NCBI GenBank assembly: GCA_963556195.1
Contig: OY744537.1
Location: 18,445,274 to 18,509,273, forward strand
Source: Sepiola atlantica
Taxonomy: Eukaryota > Mollusca > Cephalopoda > Sepiida > Sepiolidae
Direction of reading: 5' to 3'
Length of the DNA stretch: 64,000 nt
The notes below the pieces were generated by a model. The model was not told the origin of the DNA. It saw only the letters and a program-made list of their open reading frames with translations, and did not search any database. The position numbers and the translations under genes are program-made. Below are positions 10,157 to 21,605 of the stretch, piece after piece (position 1 is the first letter of the stretch; every line of letters starts with the position of its first letter).

Positions 10157-10887
10157 TCTATATAATACTAAAACTCTATTGTTCTTGTATGTTTGCAATC
10201 AGCTTTCAGCTTTCCGGTTTTCAACATCCGGTTGCGCATGCGTAAATAGCATCGTCTTCAATCTGTTATTCCAATTCCGTTATTCTCTATTATGATTAAC
10301 GAACGCATGAAATTTTTCATTCTGGAAATTTTTAAACAATTTCATTTAATTTCATCAAATAGTTTATTTGTTTTCTTCACGGTTAAAAACATTCAACGGG
10401 AGAACTTCGTAAAGTCTGTCGCAGTTTCAAAAAAACTCCTCACTTTTAAAAAAAAACAAAACAAAAAAACAACACTCATTATTAATATCAACCATACTAG
10501 CGGTCGGTGAACGAAACCACCTCCCACTTTCCCTCTCATAGATTTCACCACTCCTACTCCCTCTGTTTTCGTTACGTACGCGAGAAAGCTGAATCGGTAA
10601 ATGCACACATTTCTATTACATTAAATAGTGTTTCCTTTTGTTTTTTTTTAAACAGCAAATACTTGAATCATATGTTTTACACATATTACATAAAAAAAAA
10701 ACAATTATAATAAACAGAACGACTCATAGAAATCTATCTATATTCTTTTTTCATTTTAATATACTTTCATAGAAATGCTTCTGTTATGTAAAAAAAAACT
10801 ATTTTCTTTATGCCACAAGTGTCACGCTCATACATGAATTCCATAGCTAATATAACAAACTGACCCAACGGGTCACGGGTGGTCTAG
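10157..10887 (+). mobile_element. Non-autonomous Helitron (731 bp)
   Basis: Begins TCTATATAATACTAAAA directly after A (10156) and ends with GACCC-aac-GGGTC hairpin (10862-10874), then 'acgggtggtCTAG' directly before T (10888). TC start, CTAG end, 3' hairpin about 12 nt before the end, and insertion between A and T without duplication are the Helitron hallmarks. Interior holds no Rep/helicase sequence, so it must have been moved by a Helitron elsewhere. Confidence 0.8.
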
Positions 10888-10888
10888 T

Positions 10889-11290
10889 ATTCTATAAATT
10901 TCTGTTTCTTTGGAGTATTTTAAAGAGTTTCTAGGAGGCACAATATGGGCACAACCTCCCATTTGAAAATTAAAATATTTCAGATTTGCATTGAATTCGA
11001 TCCATAGTCATTAGACACAAATTAAGCAAGATTCCTTGAATTTCAATTTCTTCTTAAGACCTCTTAAGCTTAAGCATTAAATTTGAGACATTTTCTAAAA
11101 TCAAAATCATATAATGGATTTTCATTAAAATTAGAATAAAAATTCTGAACATAAGGTTTAGTATTATCATATCTCGATTTTCATCTTCTTGAGGACACAT
11201 AAAAGTGGTGCAAAACTGTTCTGTACGGGAAATTACTTTTACCTGTCCTGTGACGGGTATTCTTCTCGTATATATATTCGTAGATTTGAC
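10889..11290 (+). repeat. Dispersed repeat X, longest continuous copy
   Basis: Defined by comparison with the minus strand of 54841-54940 ('ggagtattttaaagag'), 51850-51915 ('catagtcattagacacaaat') and 50920-51138 ('aaatcatataatggatttt', 'gaacataaggtttagtat'). Here the three segments are in one piece, giving the pre-insertion form. Ends with 'gacgggtattcttct' and (TA)n. No ORF. Confidence 0.7.
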
Positions 11291-11489
11291 ACAAGAAAGT
11301 CTACTTTAATGGGATACCCATTATGTAGGTATAGACAACAATCTCGGCATCTGTAAATGGTGCCTCAGGTATCAGAGGGTGACACTAACTCTCCTTCGTT
11401 GCTGCAATATAATGAGAGGGGTGCTCAGTATATAAGTATTTATTTGTGAAAATTAAACTTTTAGTTATGGAAGATGCTAATGACTTATA

Positions 11490-12062
11490 ATTTCTCCATC
11501 TCTCCTGAACACTAATCTAGTCTAATAATACTAAACCAACAATGACATAAGTATAATCCTTATACTATATTTACGCATATACTATATGCTTATACTATAT
11601 TTTTTCACTTATTAATTTTCACACTATTTTTTTCTTCATTCCTTCTTCTGCTGGCTTCTGGAGACTCACTGTTTTTGTTCTTTCTCACATATTTACAGAT
11701 GCCTGTCTTAAAAATAAAGTGGTCAACCAAGGGCAGCTCAAAGGTTCCTTTTTCATCGGTGTAGGAGATGGCACCACTCAATTCCCAGGATTACTCCACT
11801 TACGCTTGATCCTTACCTTATAATGCTGAGTGTTTAGTAAGGAGGCATTAAATACCATTCATTATGTCTTTGGTATGACTCGACCGAAGATTGAACCCTG
11901 GTCTCCCGGTCCATTAGCAACATTCTTACCATTATGCCTGTCTTAGCTTCACTTATTTAAATCTATCTTTGATATTCTGTGCTTATACCCCCATTGTCAC
12001 TGCTGGTTTAGTATTATTAGACTGGAATAATGTTCAGGAGAGATGGTGAAATATCAAAGTGT
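11490..12062. repeat. Inverted repeat pair enclosing a SINE
   Basis: 11495-11560 ('ccatctctcctgaacactaa', 'taataatactaaaccaacaa') and 11997-12055 are reverse complements with scattered differences. About 430 bp lie between them, most of it the minus-strand SINE at 11700-11945. One arm also occurs alone at 745-905. Confidence 0.65.
11700..11945 (-). mobile_element. tRNA-derived SINE, minus strand
   Basis: On the minus strand, 'aggcataatggtaagaatgt' resembles a pol III A box region and 'agggttcaatcttcgg' about 45 nt downstream is a good B box (GGTTCAATC). The rest (to 11700) is SINE body without ORF. tRNA of origin not determined. Confidence 0.6.
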
Positions 12063-12205
12063 ACTTCGTGGCCATTACTGAATACGACAGGGACATCAGC
12101 ACTTTTATGGTGTTCAGTTATGGACACATCATGCTTTAAGCTTCACCTAGTGTAACATCCGGTATTCGTGAAGAGGCAGGTAAATAGATTTTTTATTTTT
12201 ACTAA

Positions 12206-12258
12206 TAAGTCACCACTTATCAAGGCCAAAAGCGACTCGAGAATAAAGGTTAATTGGA
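12206..12258 (-). mobile_element. LINE-C 3' tip, minus strand
   Basis: 'tcaccacttatcaaggcca' is the reverse complement of the LINE-C 3' signature. Only ~50 bp remain. Confidence 0.6.
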
Positions 12259-12804
12259 TGGTGTGTCAGCTGAATTATTATTATTATCATTATTTGTATT
12301 TTTCATCTTCTCGTTTCATGCTGAAGTGAGACGTTTCGTCAATGACTTTTCAACTTTTTCTGTCTGTTGCCATTTCACTTGTGCCACCCGCCAGGATCAG
12401 GTCACCATCAACTTATTCCCTCCCTGTCTTAAGCGGCCTACCGCATGGGTTTGGGCCATCGAAATCAATAAGGGACACACTTTAAAGCGTTTCGAATTAT
12501 CAATGATGAAGAATATTATGAGAGGATTGAAAATAATGAAAAGAATTTGATGACTTATGAGGGCAGTTTATGACAAGTATTTGTTGATATTGGATTTAAA
12601 AACGACTATGTTGTAATCTGCAGTGAATCAGTCCCGTTGTAATGTGTTCCACAGGTGGGAGATGATATATTATAGGTTTATTTTGGCCATCCATAACTAT
12701 AAAAGTCTGATTTTCATAAATAAATGCATTTAGGAATGGCAATCCGAAACTTGGTTATGATATAAATTCCAAGGCACAGGTGATCGAGATGATCTTGATT
12801 AAGA
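12259..12804. other. Spacer with no recognised feature
   Basis: A 98-codon ORF at 12254-12550 has low-complexity Phe/Leu-rich sequence and no family resemblance; treated as chance. Confidence 0.4.
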
Positions 12805-13066
12805 GAATTTGACGGAACTTCCATGAGCAAAGTTTCTTTCCAAGAACTACCCGTTTGTGCAACATAATACTGCGGGGCTGCTTCTCAGCTGACTACAACA
12901 TGATCGTCTTCAAATTCAATGTTAAGTTCTTGTTGGACCGTCCTCTTAAGTAATCAAATTCTGCCCAGTTTTAACCATCGTTACCACCATCCAGCTGACA
13001 AACCCAGTAATCCTGGTCCTCGAATAACCTTTGGGCCTTGATAATCGGTGACTCGTTAGAACATAA
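12805..13066 (+). mobile_element. LINE-C 3' UTR fragment
   Basis: Aligns with 420-690 and 4090-4345: 'cttccatgagcaaagtttct', 'gctgactacaacatgatcg', 'tggaccgtcctctt' and the end 'ccttgataatcggtgactcg'. 5'-truncated. Confidence 0.75.
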
Positions 13067-13745
13067 AAAAACAAAAACTCTTGGGTCATAACACAAAGTA
13101 TGAATTTGACTTTTTGGGGGAGCTGGGTTTCCCCTACAATAAAAACCGACCTTGTATTTAATTCTGCCATCACGAAAATAGGAACCATTGTTCACAGTAT
13201 TAACTTTCAAATAAACATTTTTTTCTTCTTCTTCTTCTTCTATTTTTCCTGTTTCTGACAATCTGTTGGGATCTCATGTTTACAATTGATCATGTTTAAG
13301 CCCTAACACAGAGCAAGCTTCATTAACCACTAAAAACCTTGTAATCAAGATGTTACTTTCAAAGCAACAAACATTATCGTGCCTCCTCCTCCTCCTCCCA
13401 CTCCTCCTAAATAAGACTGTAACATTATTTTTCTTTTGATTTTAAATTAGATGTGAATCATTTAGCTCCCATTAGCCAACTCAGCTTGCAAAGCTAAGCG
13501 AAAATAAAATGTTGCACTCTAATTCGATCCTTAATTTGATGCAAAAACTCAAGGGAGATAAAATTACAACAGACTCCTGGATTTGCAGATGACCGGACAA
13601 AGATACAGGAATTAATAGAAAAGATACAGAAATGTGGTATCATCATCATTTTAATTTAATGTTGAAGCATCCAAGAACTTTTTGTTTCTTTCTTTTTCTG
13701 AACACATCCATGTTATAGACACATAAGCATTAATGAAACACTTAA
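13067..13745. other. Spacer with short simple repeats
   Basis: (TTC)n at about 13222-13241 and (CCT)n at about 13382-13408. No gene or element recognised. Confidence 0.45.
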
Positions 13746-13747
13746 AC

Positions 13748-13796
<49 letters not shown>
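13748..13796. repeat. (TA)n(GA)n compound microsatellite
   Basis: About 14 TA units running directly into about 9 GA units. The same compound order occurs at 14434-14500 and 60271-60338, where it abuts the ribozyme end of a SINE. Confidence 0.9.
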
Positions 13797-14428
13797 TGGA
13801 CGAAGAGTGATAAACATGCACGAATGTCCAAATTTATATCAAACTTCGATTGTTCAATGCAAGGTATATTCTGTAATAAAATTATGTTTATTATTCTTTC
13901 CTTAAGCCAAGGCTTTTCAAAGATCGAGATCTTATCATCAGAGGAATTATACAGATAGATAAGTTGGCAATAGAAAAGCCAAAATTCAACATTTGAAAAA
14001 TATTTAAAAAAATGATGGGTGAAAAAAGTTTGTGTAAAAAAATATTGGGTTTGTCCAGGTGGTAATTGTCTGCCGATAAAGTGTCCAATGGAAGAAAGTT
14101 TCGATGGAGAAGAAAAAGTTTCGTGGAGGCATTACAGAAAGGCGTTCAAAATGAAGTAAATCCAATGGTGAAAATTGAGTTCAAGTCGTAGATGGAGCGC
14201 ACTTAAACGAAATTAAAATGAAGAAATCTGGCCATTTAAAAACAATGCTTCCTCGGCCAAGAAATGAGTCATAAGCGAATGACATTAGCAATATAAATAT
14301 ATATATATATGTATATTGAGTCGCTCAAGATTTTAAATGGGTTGTAAGGACCTTTTCTAAACAGTAAAGGTCTACCCATGTCAATGAAACCATGGTACGT
14401 TTCTAAAATATGTAATGTATAATTTTTA

Positions 14429-14433
<5 letters not shown>
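13797..14433. other. AT-rich spacer
   Basis: No feature recognised except a short (TA)n near 14298-14312. Confidence 0.4.
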
Positions 14434-14496
<63 letters not shown>

Positions 14497-14500
14497 TCAT
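14434..14500. repeat. (TA)n(GA)n compound microsatellite
   Basis: About 16 TA units then about 12 GA units, ending exactly where the stem I strand of the hammerhead relic begins (14501). Confidence 0.9.
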
Positions 14501-14610
14501 CCACAGATAGACTGTATCACAGCTCTTCAGTGTGGTTAGATAAGCAACTGCCTCAAGCCAGAATCGAAATGTGTGTGTGTGTACACACACACACACAGGG
14601 TCTTCAAAAA
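14501..14610 (-). mobile_element. SINE with decayed hammerhead ribozyme, minus strand
   Basis: On the minus strand: a B-box-like TTCGATTCTGG (about 14555-14545), then CCACA (14535-14531), CTGAAGA (14530-14524), stem II GCTGT-gat-ACAGT (14523-14511) and TGTGG (14505-14501), which pairs with CCACA as stem I. The part between stem II and stem I is CTATC, five bases instead of the nine needed for GAA, stem III and the cleavage-site base, so the ribozyme is dead. It is otherwise nearly identical to the intact ribozyme at 25371-25410. The upstream part is cut by a (GT)n/(AC)n tract at 14573-14600. Confidence 0.65.
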
Positions 14611-14949
14611 GACATCATCTATTTAAAAATTTTAATAGCATCCAAACTGTATTATGACAGTAACAAAACTTATACACTAAAATAGAAATAAAATTTGTTT
14701 TACTGCCTCATTTTTTATTGTGCCATCTTGTACTTCGTCATCTATTTTTAGCTTTACCTCATTTAAGCATTCAAGTCAGAGTTCCATGGCTTCCTTGATA
14801 AAACACGAGCACAAGATTACTCAGGGTGTGTTACTCAGAATCTGTTTCAGTTTTATGAGGATGTGGGGTGCGGAATATCACTCAAGATTTACTTTCTCCA
14901 ATCCCACATCAAATCAGTGAATAATGAGCAGGGAGAAAGGTTCCACTAA
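14611..14949. other. Spacer
   Basis: No recognised element. A 66-codon ORF (14720-14920) was checked on both strands and not matched to a family. Confidence 0.4.
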
Positions 14950-15065
14950 GATTGATTGATTGATTTGTTTTACGGCATATCAACCTCTTGTGGGTCATTT
15001 AATGCCGAAACATTAGTTGTAGTATGAGAGTTGAATGTTACAAACGTTTCAGAGGAAGATTTCGA

Positions 15066-17829
15066 CTATATCTTGTTATATAGCTTTGTTGCTCTTAGAA
15101 ATTTAAAAATTTTATTTGGGTCAACTTTGTTGAAGATTTCCTTCAGGTTATTTTCTTGGTAGTGTCTCAGTCGGATCTGTTTAAAGTCTATACAGCTTAC
15201 CAGTATATGATGCACTGTGTAGGATTCTTGGCACGATATGCAAATTGATGAGAGCTTTAAGTAGTATTGTAGTGCTAGTTTTTTTCTTCTTAATGTCAAT
15301 GGTGGTTCGTTAGCCTCTGTATACAGGCTTTCCATCGAGGAGGTTTTGAAGGCTCCTAAAGCCAATCTTAATCCTTGGTGGTGTACTGCATTTAGTTCTT
15401 TTATATAAGACTTTCTGGCTGCTCCATATATATAGCATCCATAGTCGAGCTTGGATCTAACTAAGAAACGGTAGAGTTTTAGTAGTGTAGTTTTGTCAGC
15501 ACCCTAGTCGGTGTATGCCAAAACTTTGATTAATTGCATGGCTTTGTGGCATTTTGTTTTTAGATATTTTATGTGGGGTATAAAGGACAATTTTTTATCA
15601 TATATGATGCCCAGGTACTTATGCTGATCAACAACTGGGATATTACTATGGTCCAGTTTCAGTATGGGGTCATGATGGATCTTTCGGATTTTACAGAAAT
15701 GTATACATTTTGTTTTCTCCTTTGAGAATTTAAAAGCGTTTTCTACAGCCCATTTGTTTATTTTATTTATACAGAGTTGGAGTTTGTGTTCAGCTGTGGG
15801 TAAGTATTTTGATCGATAGCATATAAATAAATCATCTACATACAGAGCGCAGTCGATTCCAGTATTTACGTTTTTAATGATGTTATTAATCTTTATATTG
15901 AAAAGGGTAACAAACAGGATACTTCCTTGGGGTACACCCATTTCTTGTTCTTTTGAGATTGAAAGTATGTTGCCCATCCGCACTTGGAAGTGTCTATCAT
16001 TTAAAAAGTTGCAGATGAACTCTGGCATTCTGCCTTTAAGTCCAAGTTCATGTAGGTCTCTTTTAATGCCGTATTTCCACGTAGTGTCGTATGCCTTTTC
16101 AATGCCGAAGAAGATTGCTATCAGATGCTCCTTCCTGACAAATGCTTCCCTTATGAGTGTTTCAAGTCTAATTAGGTGGTCAATAGGGCTTCTACTTTTC
16201 CTGAATCCTGACTGATATTTTGTAATCAGGTGTTTGGTTTCCAAATACCATGATAGTCTCTCATTAACCATTCTTTCGAAAGTCTTACACAGGCAACTAG
16301 TGAGGGTAATGGGTCGATAATTTATTGGATCTGTATGGTCTTTTTGGGGTTTGGGATCACTATAGCTTGTTTCCAGTTTTTTGGAATGCTGTTATTTCTC
16401 CATATTTCATTATAGATTTGTAATAGGTAGTTTTGGGATGGTTTTGGTAGATTTTTAAGAAACTGATAATGGATTTCGTCAGGGCCAACAGCTGTATCAT
16501 GAGATTTATGTATTGCTTCTTTTAATTCTGTTCTGTTGAATGGTTGGTTGTACTTTTCTTCATTTTTTGACTTGAAGTTAATTTTTTTCTTTTCTTCATT
16601 TTGTTTTATTATTTGAAATTTTTTGTTTTGGTTTTTTGATGAGGAATTTGTTGAAAATTGTTCAGCTAGTTTGTTTGCAATGTTTTCCTTGTTGGTGATC
16701 TTTATGTTGTTGCAGATAAGATGTTTGATCGGGTCCTTCTTGTTTTTCCCTGATATTTTCCTGACCATCTCCCATACTTTTTTGGTTTGGGTGTTCACAT
16801 TTATTTTTGATACATAGTTTTTCTATGTGTTCCGTTTTGATTCTTTGATAATTTTTCATGCTTTTGCTCTGCTGTTTTTGTATATGTCCAAGTTTTTCTT
16901 TTGTTGGGTTCTTTTTAAATTTTCTTAGGTTAGCTCGTCGTTTTCTTACAGATTTTTGGCATTCTTTATTAAACCATGGTTTGCTAAATTTTAAGGAAGT
17001 GGAGCTTTTTGGTACTTTTTCCTTTGCAATAGTAAGGAGAGTATTGGTGAAATATGCCATATGTTCTTCAGTGTCGGTGTTAGCTTCTGGTATTAATCTA
17101 TATTAGCAAGAGTTTTGGAATTTTTCCCAGTTTGCTTTTTGAAGGTTCCAACAGGGTATTTTGTCATCTAGTTTTGGATTCTCGTTTTTCAGTATAATAG
17201 GGAAGTGGTCGCTTCCGCATGTATCGTCATGGGTTCTCCAGCTATAATCTATGTAAACGGTTGGGTCGCATATTGTTAAGTCTATTGCTGAGAGAGTACC
17301 TGTTGCTGGATGTAGGTATGTGTTCTCTTTATTATTGAGCAAACATAAGTGGTTTTCGTTTAATATTGTTTCAATAATTCTGCCTCTTTTGTTGTTTTTT
17401 TTACTACCCCATAACTCGTTATGTCTGTTAAAATCTCCCATTAGTATGAAAGTCTTTGGTAGTCGTTGAATTAATTTTAGTTCTTTTTCATCCATTGTTT
17501 CATTTGGTGGTATATATAGTTAACAAAAGGTTATTTCTTTGTGTAGTGTTGCAGTTATTGCAACTGCTTGCATATTTGTGTTTAAGTTTATTTTGCTATG
17601 TGGAATATTTTTATTGATATATAATGATGATCCACCATTGGCTATGTTTGATTTTTTGTTTATGTAGTTATATGATGAGTAATGTTTTATATTGATTGTG
17701 TCATTCTCTTTTAGGTGAGTTTCTTGTAGACAGATTATAGCAGGGCAGAACATTTTTGATGAGGAGTATTATTTCTTCAAAATTTATTTTTGTACCTCTT
17801 ATGTTCCATTGTAATATTTTGTTTGCCAT
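15066..17829 (-). pseudogene. LINE ORF2, endonuclease-reverse transcriptase, broken
   Basis: Opens with Met at 17829 (MANKILQWNIRG), the N-terminus of an APE-type endonuclease, shifts frame near 17756, then gives AIICLQETHLK (17745-17710), a TAA at 17520-17522, FILMGDFNRHNELWG and GSDHFPIIL (17450-17200), i.e. the GDFN and SDH catalytic blocks. A TAA at 17103-17105, a frameshift near 16798 and another near 16350 follow. The RT spans about 16345-15504: NYRPITLTSCLCKTFER, YQSGFRKSRSPIDHL, FFGIEKAYDTTW, MGVPQGSIL, CALYVDDLFI. Motif A has Gly where a catalytic Asp is expected; YVDD is intact. TAG at 15504-15506 replaces a Trp codon. After GAFKTSSMESLYTEANE, the sequence jumps from LQYYLKL to ICISCQESYTVHHIL (about 15245), losing the RNase H region. 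Confidence 0.85.
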
Positions 17830-17888
17830 GAGGTTTTTATTATTATTTTTTTTGTTTATTTTGTTTAAGAGTTTCTGGGCTTTCTTCG

Positions 17889-19277
17889 TTATCTTTCATC
17901 TATCTCCATCTCTGAGGAGTTTGTAATTTTGTGTCTTGTTGGAGTTTGGGTTCTTGTTTGAGAGCGATTGAGTTGTGATTGTACTCTTGTTATTTTAGGG
18001 TCTTTTCTTTTTTCGTCTTGTTTATTTGCTTTTGTTTTCTTGATTGTAGTCTCATTGGTATTTTCAGTTTCCGCCTTTTCAAGGGTTTGGAATCTGTTTT
18101 GCGTAGTTATTGGTTGTATTTCTTGTTTTTCAGTAGGTTCTTTGTTTGATGTTTTTTCTTTGGTTGCTTTTTTCGTATCTTCTTGTACTTGAATTGGCGC
18201 TATTTTCTTTTTTATTTCTGTTTCAGGCATTGTTTTGATTTATTATTGATATTTGAATATAGTTCTTTTAGATTTTCTTGGAATTTTGGCCATTCGTTTT
18301 GGTCTAGTTTGACTAGTTTTTCGATATTGGTCATTTGTTTCATTTTGTTGCCTTGATGGGCTTGTTTTTTGGGTTGTTTCTGCATATGTGCTGCTTTTCA
18401 AGTATGCTTCCACAATCTTCCTTGCTTCTGGGTATGTTATATTTCTTTTATGTTTTACCTCTGTAATTTCTTTTTCTTCTTGGTAAATTTTACAAATTTT
18501 GGAGTAGGCTGGGTGGTTTTCATTACAGTTTGGACATTTTTCATCGTTCTGGCATTCATCTTTTGTATGGTTAGGACCCCTTTCACTACATTTCCCACAT
18601 ATTTTAATTCCCCTACATACATCCTGGTGGTTCCCATATTTATAGCATTTGTGGCATCTTAGGGGTGTTGGGATGTATTGCTCTACTTTTTCAATGAGGT
18701 AGCCAATTTTTAGTTCTTTTGGGATTGTAGAGGTGTCAAAAGTCATAATATATGTATTAGTTTGTATAGTTTGACCATTTCTTTTCATGGTTATGCATTT
18801 GTGGTCAATTACGCCTTGTTTTTTTAAAGCCATTCTTATTTCATCTGTCGTCGCCAAGGATAATTCTTTGTTTCTTATAACTCTCTTAGAAGTGTTTAGT
18901 TTTCCATGTGCAAAAACTTTGCATTTATAATTATAGAAATTATACATTTTCAATAAATTTTGTGCATCTTTATTGCTATTTACTTCAACAAGAAGATTTC
19001 CATTTCTAAGTTTTTTAATAGCCTTTGGTTTGCTCTTACCCGTGAGTACTTTTTCAATTAAAAATGGCGATAATTCGCTCATTTTTTTTCTTTCTAGAAG
19101 TTCTATTACTAGAAATCTTGGGTAATTTGTAAGAGAGCTGTTTTTTGGAAGGTTGTATATTTTTTCGTCCTCCGAGCTCGAGATGTCCGAGACATCGGAG
19201 TGGTATCTTTTTAGTGTTTTGGGAAAAAAAGAATCCATGTGTTTTTTGTTTTTATTTTCATCACCCTTGCTCCCCAC
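17889..19277 (-). pseudogene. LINE ORF1, gag-like with three zinc knuckles
   Basis: Starts at the Met at 19277 (MGSKGDENKNKK) and is open for 344 codons to a stop at 18243-18245. Such proteins coat LINE RNA in the cytoplasm. Residues about 65-165 (LIEKVLTGKSKPKAIKKLRN..) look like the RNA-binding/RRM-like region seen in Jockey-type ORF1. Residues about 212-275 hold three CCHC knuckles in series: CHKCYKYGNHQDVC, CGKCSERGPNHTKDEC and CPNCNENHPAYSKIC. After two consecutive stop codons the same frame continues (18230-17889) as a Lys/Glu/Thr-rich, hydrophilic tail, the usual composition after the knuckles; whether the stops or an upstream frameshift is the true lesion is unclear. ORF2 begins 59 bases downstream. 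Confidence 0.85.
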
Positions 19278-19785
19278 CCGCCTTGAAGCCTTTGTGGGAA
19301 GTGCCAGGGGAGAAACCCATTCGCCCTGGCACCACAGAGATACAGGGATGATATACTTGATTTTGGTGAAACAATGAGCACCTGTCTTCCTTTAATTTTG
19401 TTTTTGGGGCTTTTAAGAAAAATATCAGGGATGTTGCACCTATGTCAATGTTTTATTCGCCATAACCAATTGACCCTCAGCCACCGCTTTCCACCATATT
19501 TTGGGGGTATTAATTAGTGGTTGTTAGTGGGGGTTGGAATAGGAATGTTAATTGTAGTGAGTAGATTGGTGTGGGTTTTATATGGTGGGGCTTGACGTAA
19601 CCAGCCGATTGATTGGATCGGGCCTCTCCAACCGCCCGTCTAGCCCAAGTAAGGGCCAAAGTGAAGTGTTGCAGCGTACATATCCACTATTTTCCCGGGT
19701 TATGGACTGCTCTGTCATGAGGATCCCGTCCTTAAGTATCACAGGTTGCCACCCATGACAAACTGGTGGCCCCGTTAGGGGGTAT

Positions 19786-20164
19786 AATAATAATTTAAAA
19801 AAAAAAAAAATAGAGTGAGAGAGAAAGGAGGTGAATTGTTGTTTTTGTTTTTTGCTTTGCAGAACATGATTGAGTTTTGCAAAGAGAAGGGAGAAAACAA
19901 AAACTTTAATGTTAGGTGCATTTTTGGTCAGGAAGCCTATATCTTCAGACAGCCTGATCTGGTTGCACCAGGTTCCACTAAGAAATTACTAAGATGAAAA
20001 CAACTATCAAGTCAAGTCGAACCCAAACATAATAGGGACTTCTGCTGGATTCTCCTGGGCAATATTCCAGAAAAGTTCATGGGATCAGCAAAAAACAAAA
20101 CAAAAACCAATTCACTTCTGTTTTTCTGCTGTCCTTAAATATATATATATGCATTCATATACAC
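19786..20164. other. Spacer, A-tract at LINE 5' boundary
   Basis: Poly-A at 19797-19810 then unique-looking DNA; no gene recognised. Confidence 0.4.
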
Positions 20165-20176
20165 ACACACACACAT

Positions 20177-20271
<95 letters not shown>

Positions 20272-20275
20272 CATA
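20165..20275. repeat. (CA)n(TA)n microsatellite
   Basis: Short CA runs (20161-20188) followed by about 40 TA units to about 20270, one of the longest TA tracts in the window. Confidence 0.95.
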
Positions 20276-21463
20276 TACTAGCAGTATTGCCAGTGTGTGG
20301 ATATATTGCTAGTCAGAAGGTTGCTTTGGAAAAATAATTTTTAAAAACAGGCATGTTTACAATTTTTTCCTTGAAAGAAAAGTTAAAAATAACATTTGCA
20401 GTATGAGGTCAAGTAATAAAAAGAAAAACCATTAGCATGGTGGTGTTTTGAAGAAAACGTCATTTTATAAATAGAAAGTAGTTTGTTTTCATTTGAGATT
20501 TTCAATGCCTTTTTATCTGTTCAAATGACACACACGTTCTTATAAACTGTTGGATTTACATTTACTTCCTGTCCATCTATACATCTGCACACTTCAGAGA
20601 GCTTCGCCACATGCTTGAGAACAGCGCTCTCATCGATTGTTCTGTCGTGTCATCACATGCGTGGTTTTAGCAACTTGTACTGAAGTACTTGCTAAAGGCA
20701 TTTTCAGGGCTCAAGTGTTTTCTTGCAGGAAGGTCTCACCATCCTCTCACGTAGAGCTGGAAGTATTCCCAAATTGTCACTCATCTGGTACTAACCATGC
20801 TCATTGTCGCTTAACTTCAGTGATCTCACAAGAACCGGTGGGTCAATGTGATTATGCTGTATATTAATCAATATTTTCTTTCTAAACTGTAATATTTAGA
20901 TTAGGTTTTATTTTTTTTTTTATCTACATCCCCTATCAATGCTCTCACCTGTTCTGCTTGTAGCAGACAGTATGGACCACAGATTTGACTGAACAGCCAT
21001 ATGTGTACTCATTGGAAGTAGAGACAGGAATACCATCGTGAAACCTGACAGACAACCAACACGAACAACATTAGCTATTATGATATCTTAACTCTGGTTT
21101 TCCAAGTGTTCGAGAGAGTAAAAAAAATTAACATAAAAAAATGAAAGGAAAGAAAGATTGTGACAGCTCGCTACCATTGCTAACCAGTATGATATTAAGA
21201 AGAAAAAAGATCAGTAAAAATCTAAAGCAACATTCACCAAGAAAATGCTGGGATGTCGTCAACAACAACAACAACAACAACAAAAAAACAGTTCTATGAC
21301 ACAAACTTGGCAGAATCCTTATCATAGCACTGTAAGTTTTTTAAAGGAAAACCTACAAGTTGAATATGCAGTGAGAAACTAAAAAAAAAGGGAATAATTA
21401 CCTACATTGGGTTCACCAAATGGCAATCACAATACCATCTTTTTTATTGGCATCTTTTGGAAA
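20276..21463. other. Spacer, possible diverged repeat
   Basis: 20560-20870 is less AT-rich than its surroundings and contains a 76-codon ORF without family resemblance. (CAA)n at 21258-21283. No supported gene. Confidence 0.4.
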
Positions 21464-21605
21464 TTATTACTACTACTACTACTACTATTATTATTATTAT
21501 TACTACTATTATCATTATTATTATTATTGTTGTTATTGTTATTACTGTTATTATTATTATTATTATTGATTATTGATTATTATTATTATTATTATTATTA
21601 TTGTT
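21464..21605. repeat. (ATT/ACT/GTT)n trinucleotide array
   Basis: About 140 bp of TTA-type repeats with interspersed ACT and GTT units. The apparent poly-Leu and poly-Ile ORFs over it are artefacts. Confidence 0.95.

Larger units (their letters stand above)
14950..19785 (-). mobile_element. Jockey/LOA-like LINE, nearly full length but dead
   Basis: About 4.8 kb on the minus strand: 5' UTR (about 19785-19278), ORF1 (19277-17889), ORF2 (17829-15066) and a 3' UTR ending in an (AATC)n-type tail 'aatcaatcaatcaatc' at about 14968-14953. The 5' UTR contains 'cagtccataacccgggaaaa' and 'cttactt(g)ggctagacggg', and a relative of it survives at 43338-43605. ORF order (zinc-knuckle gag, AP endonuclease, RT, C-terminal cysteine motif) fits the Jockey/I superfamily. 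An RNase H region that relatives carry between RT and the C-terminal motif is missing here. Stops, frameshifts and a motif A substitution make it inactive. Confidence 0.9.

Noticed and set aside
20149..20337. ORF with poly Tyr-Ile
   Set aside because: Direct translation of the (TA)n microsatellite.
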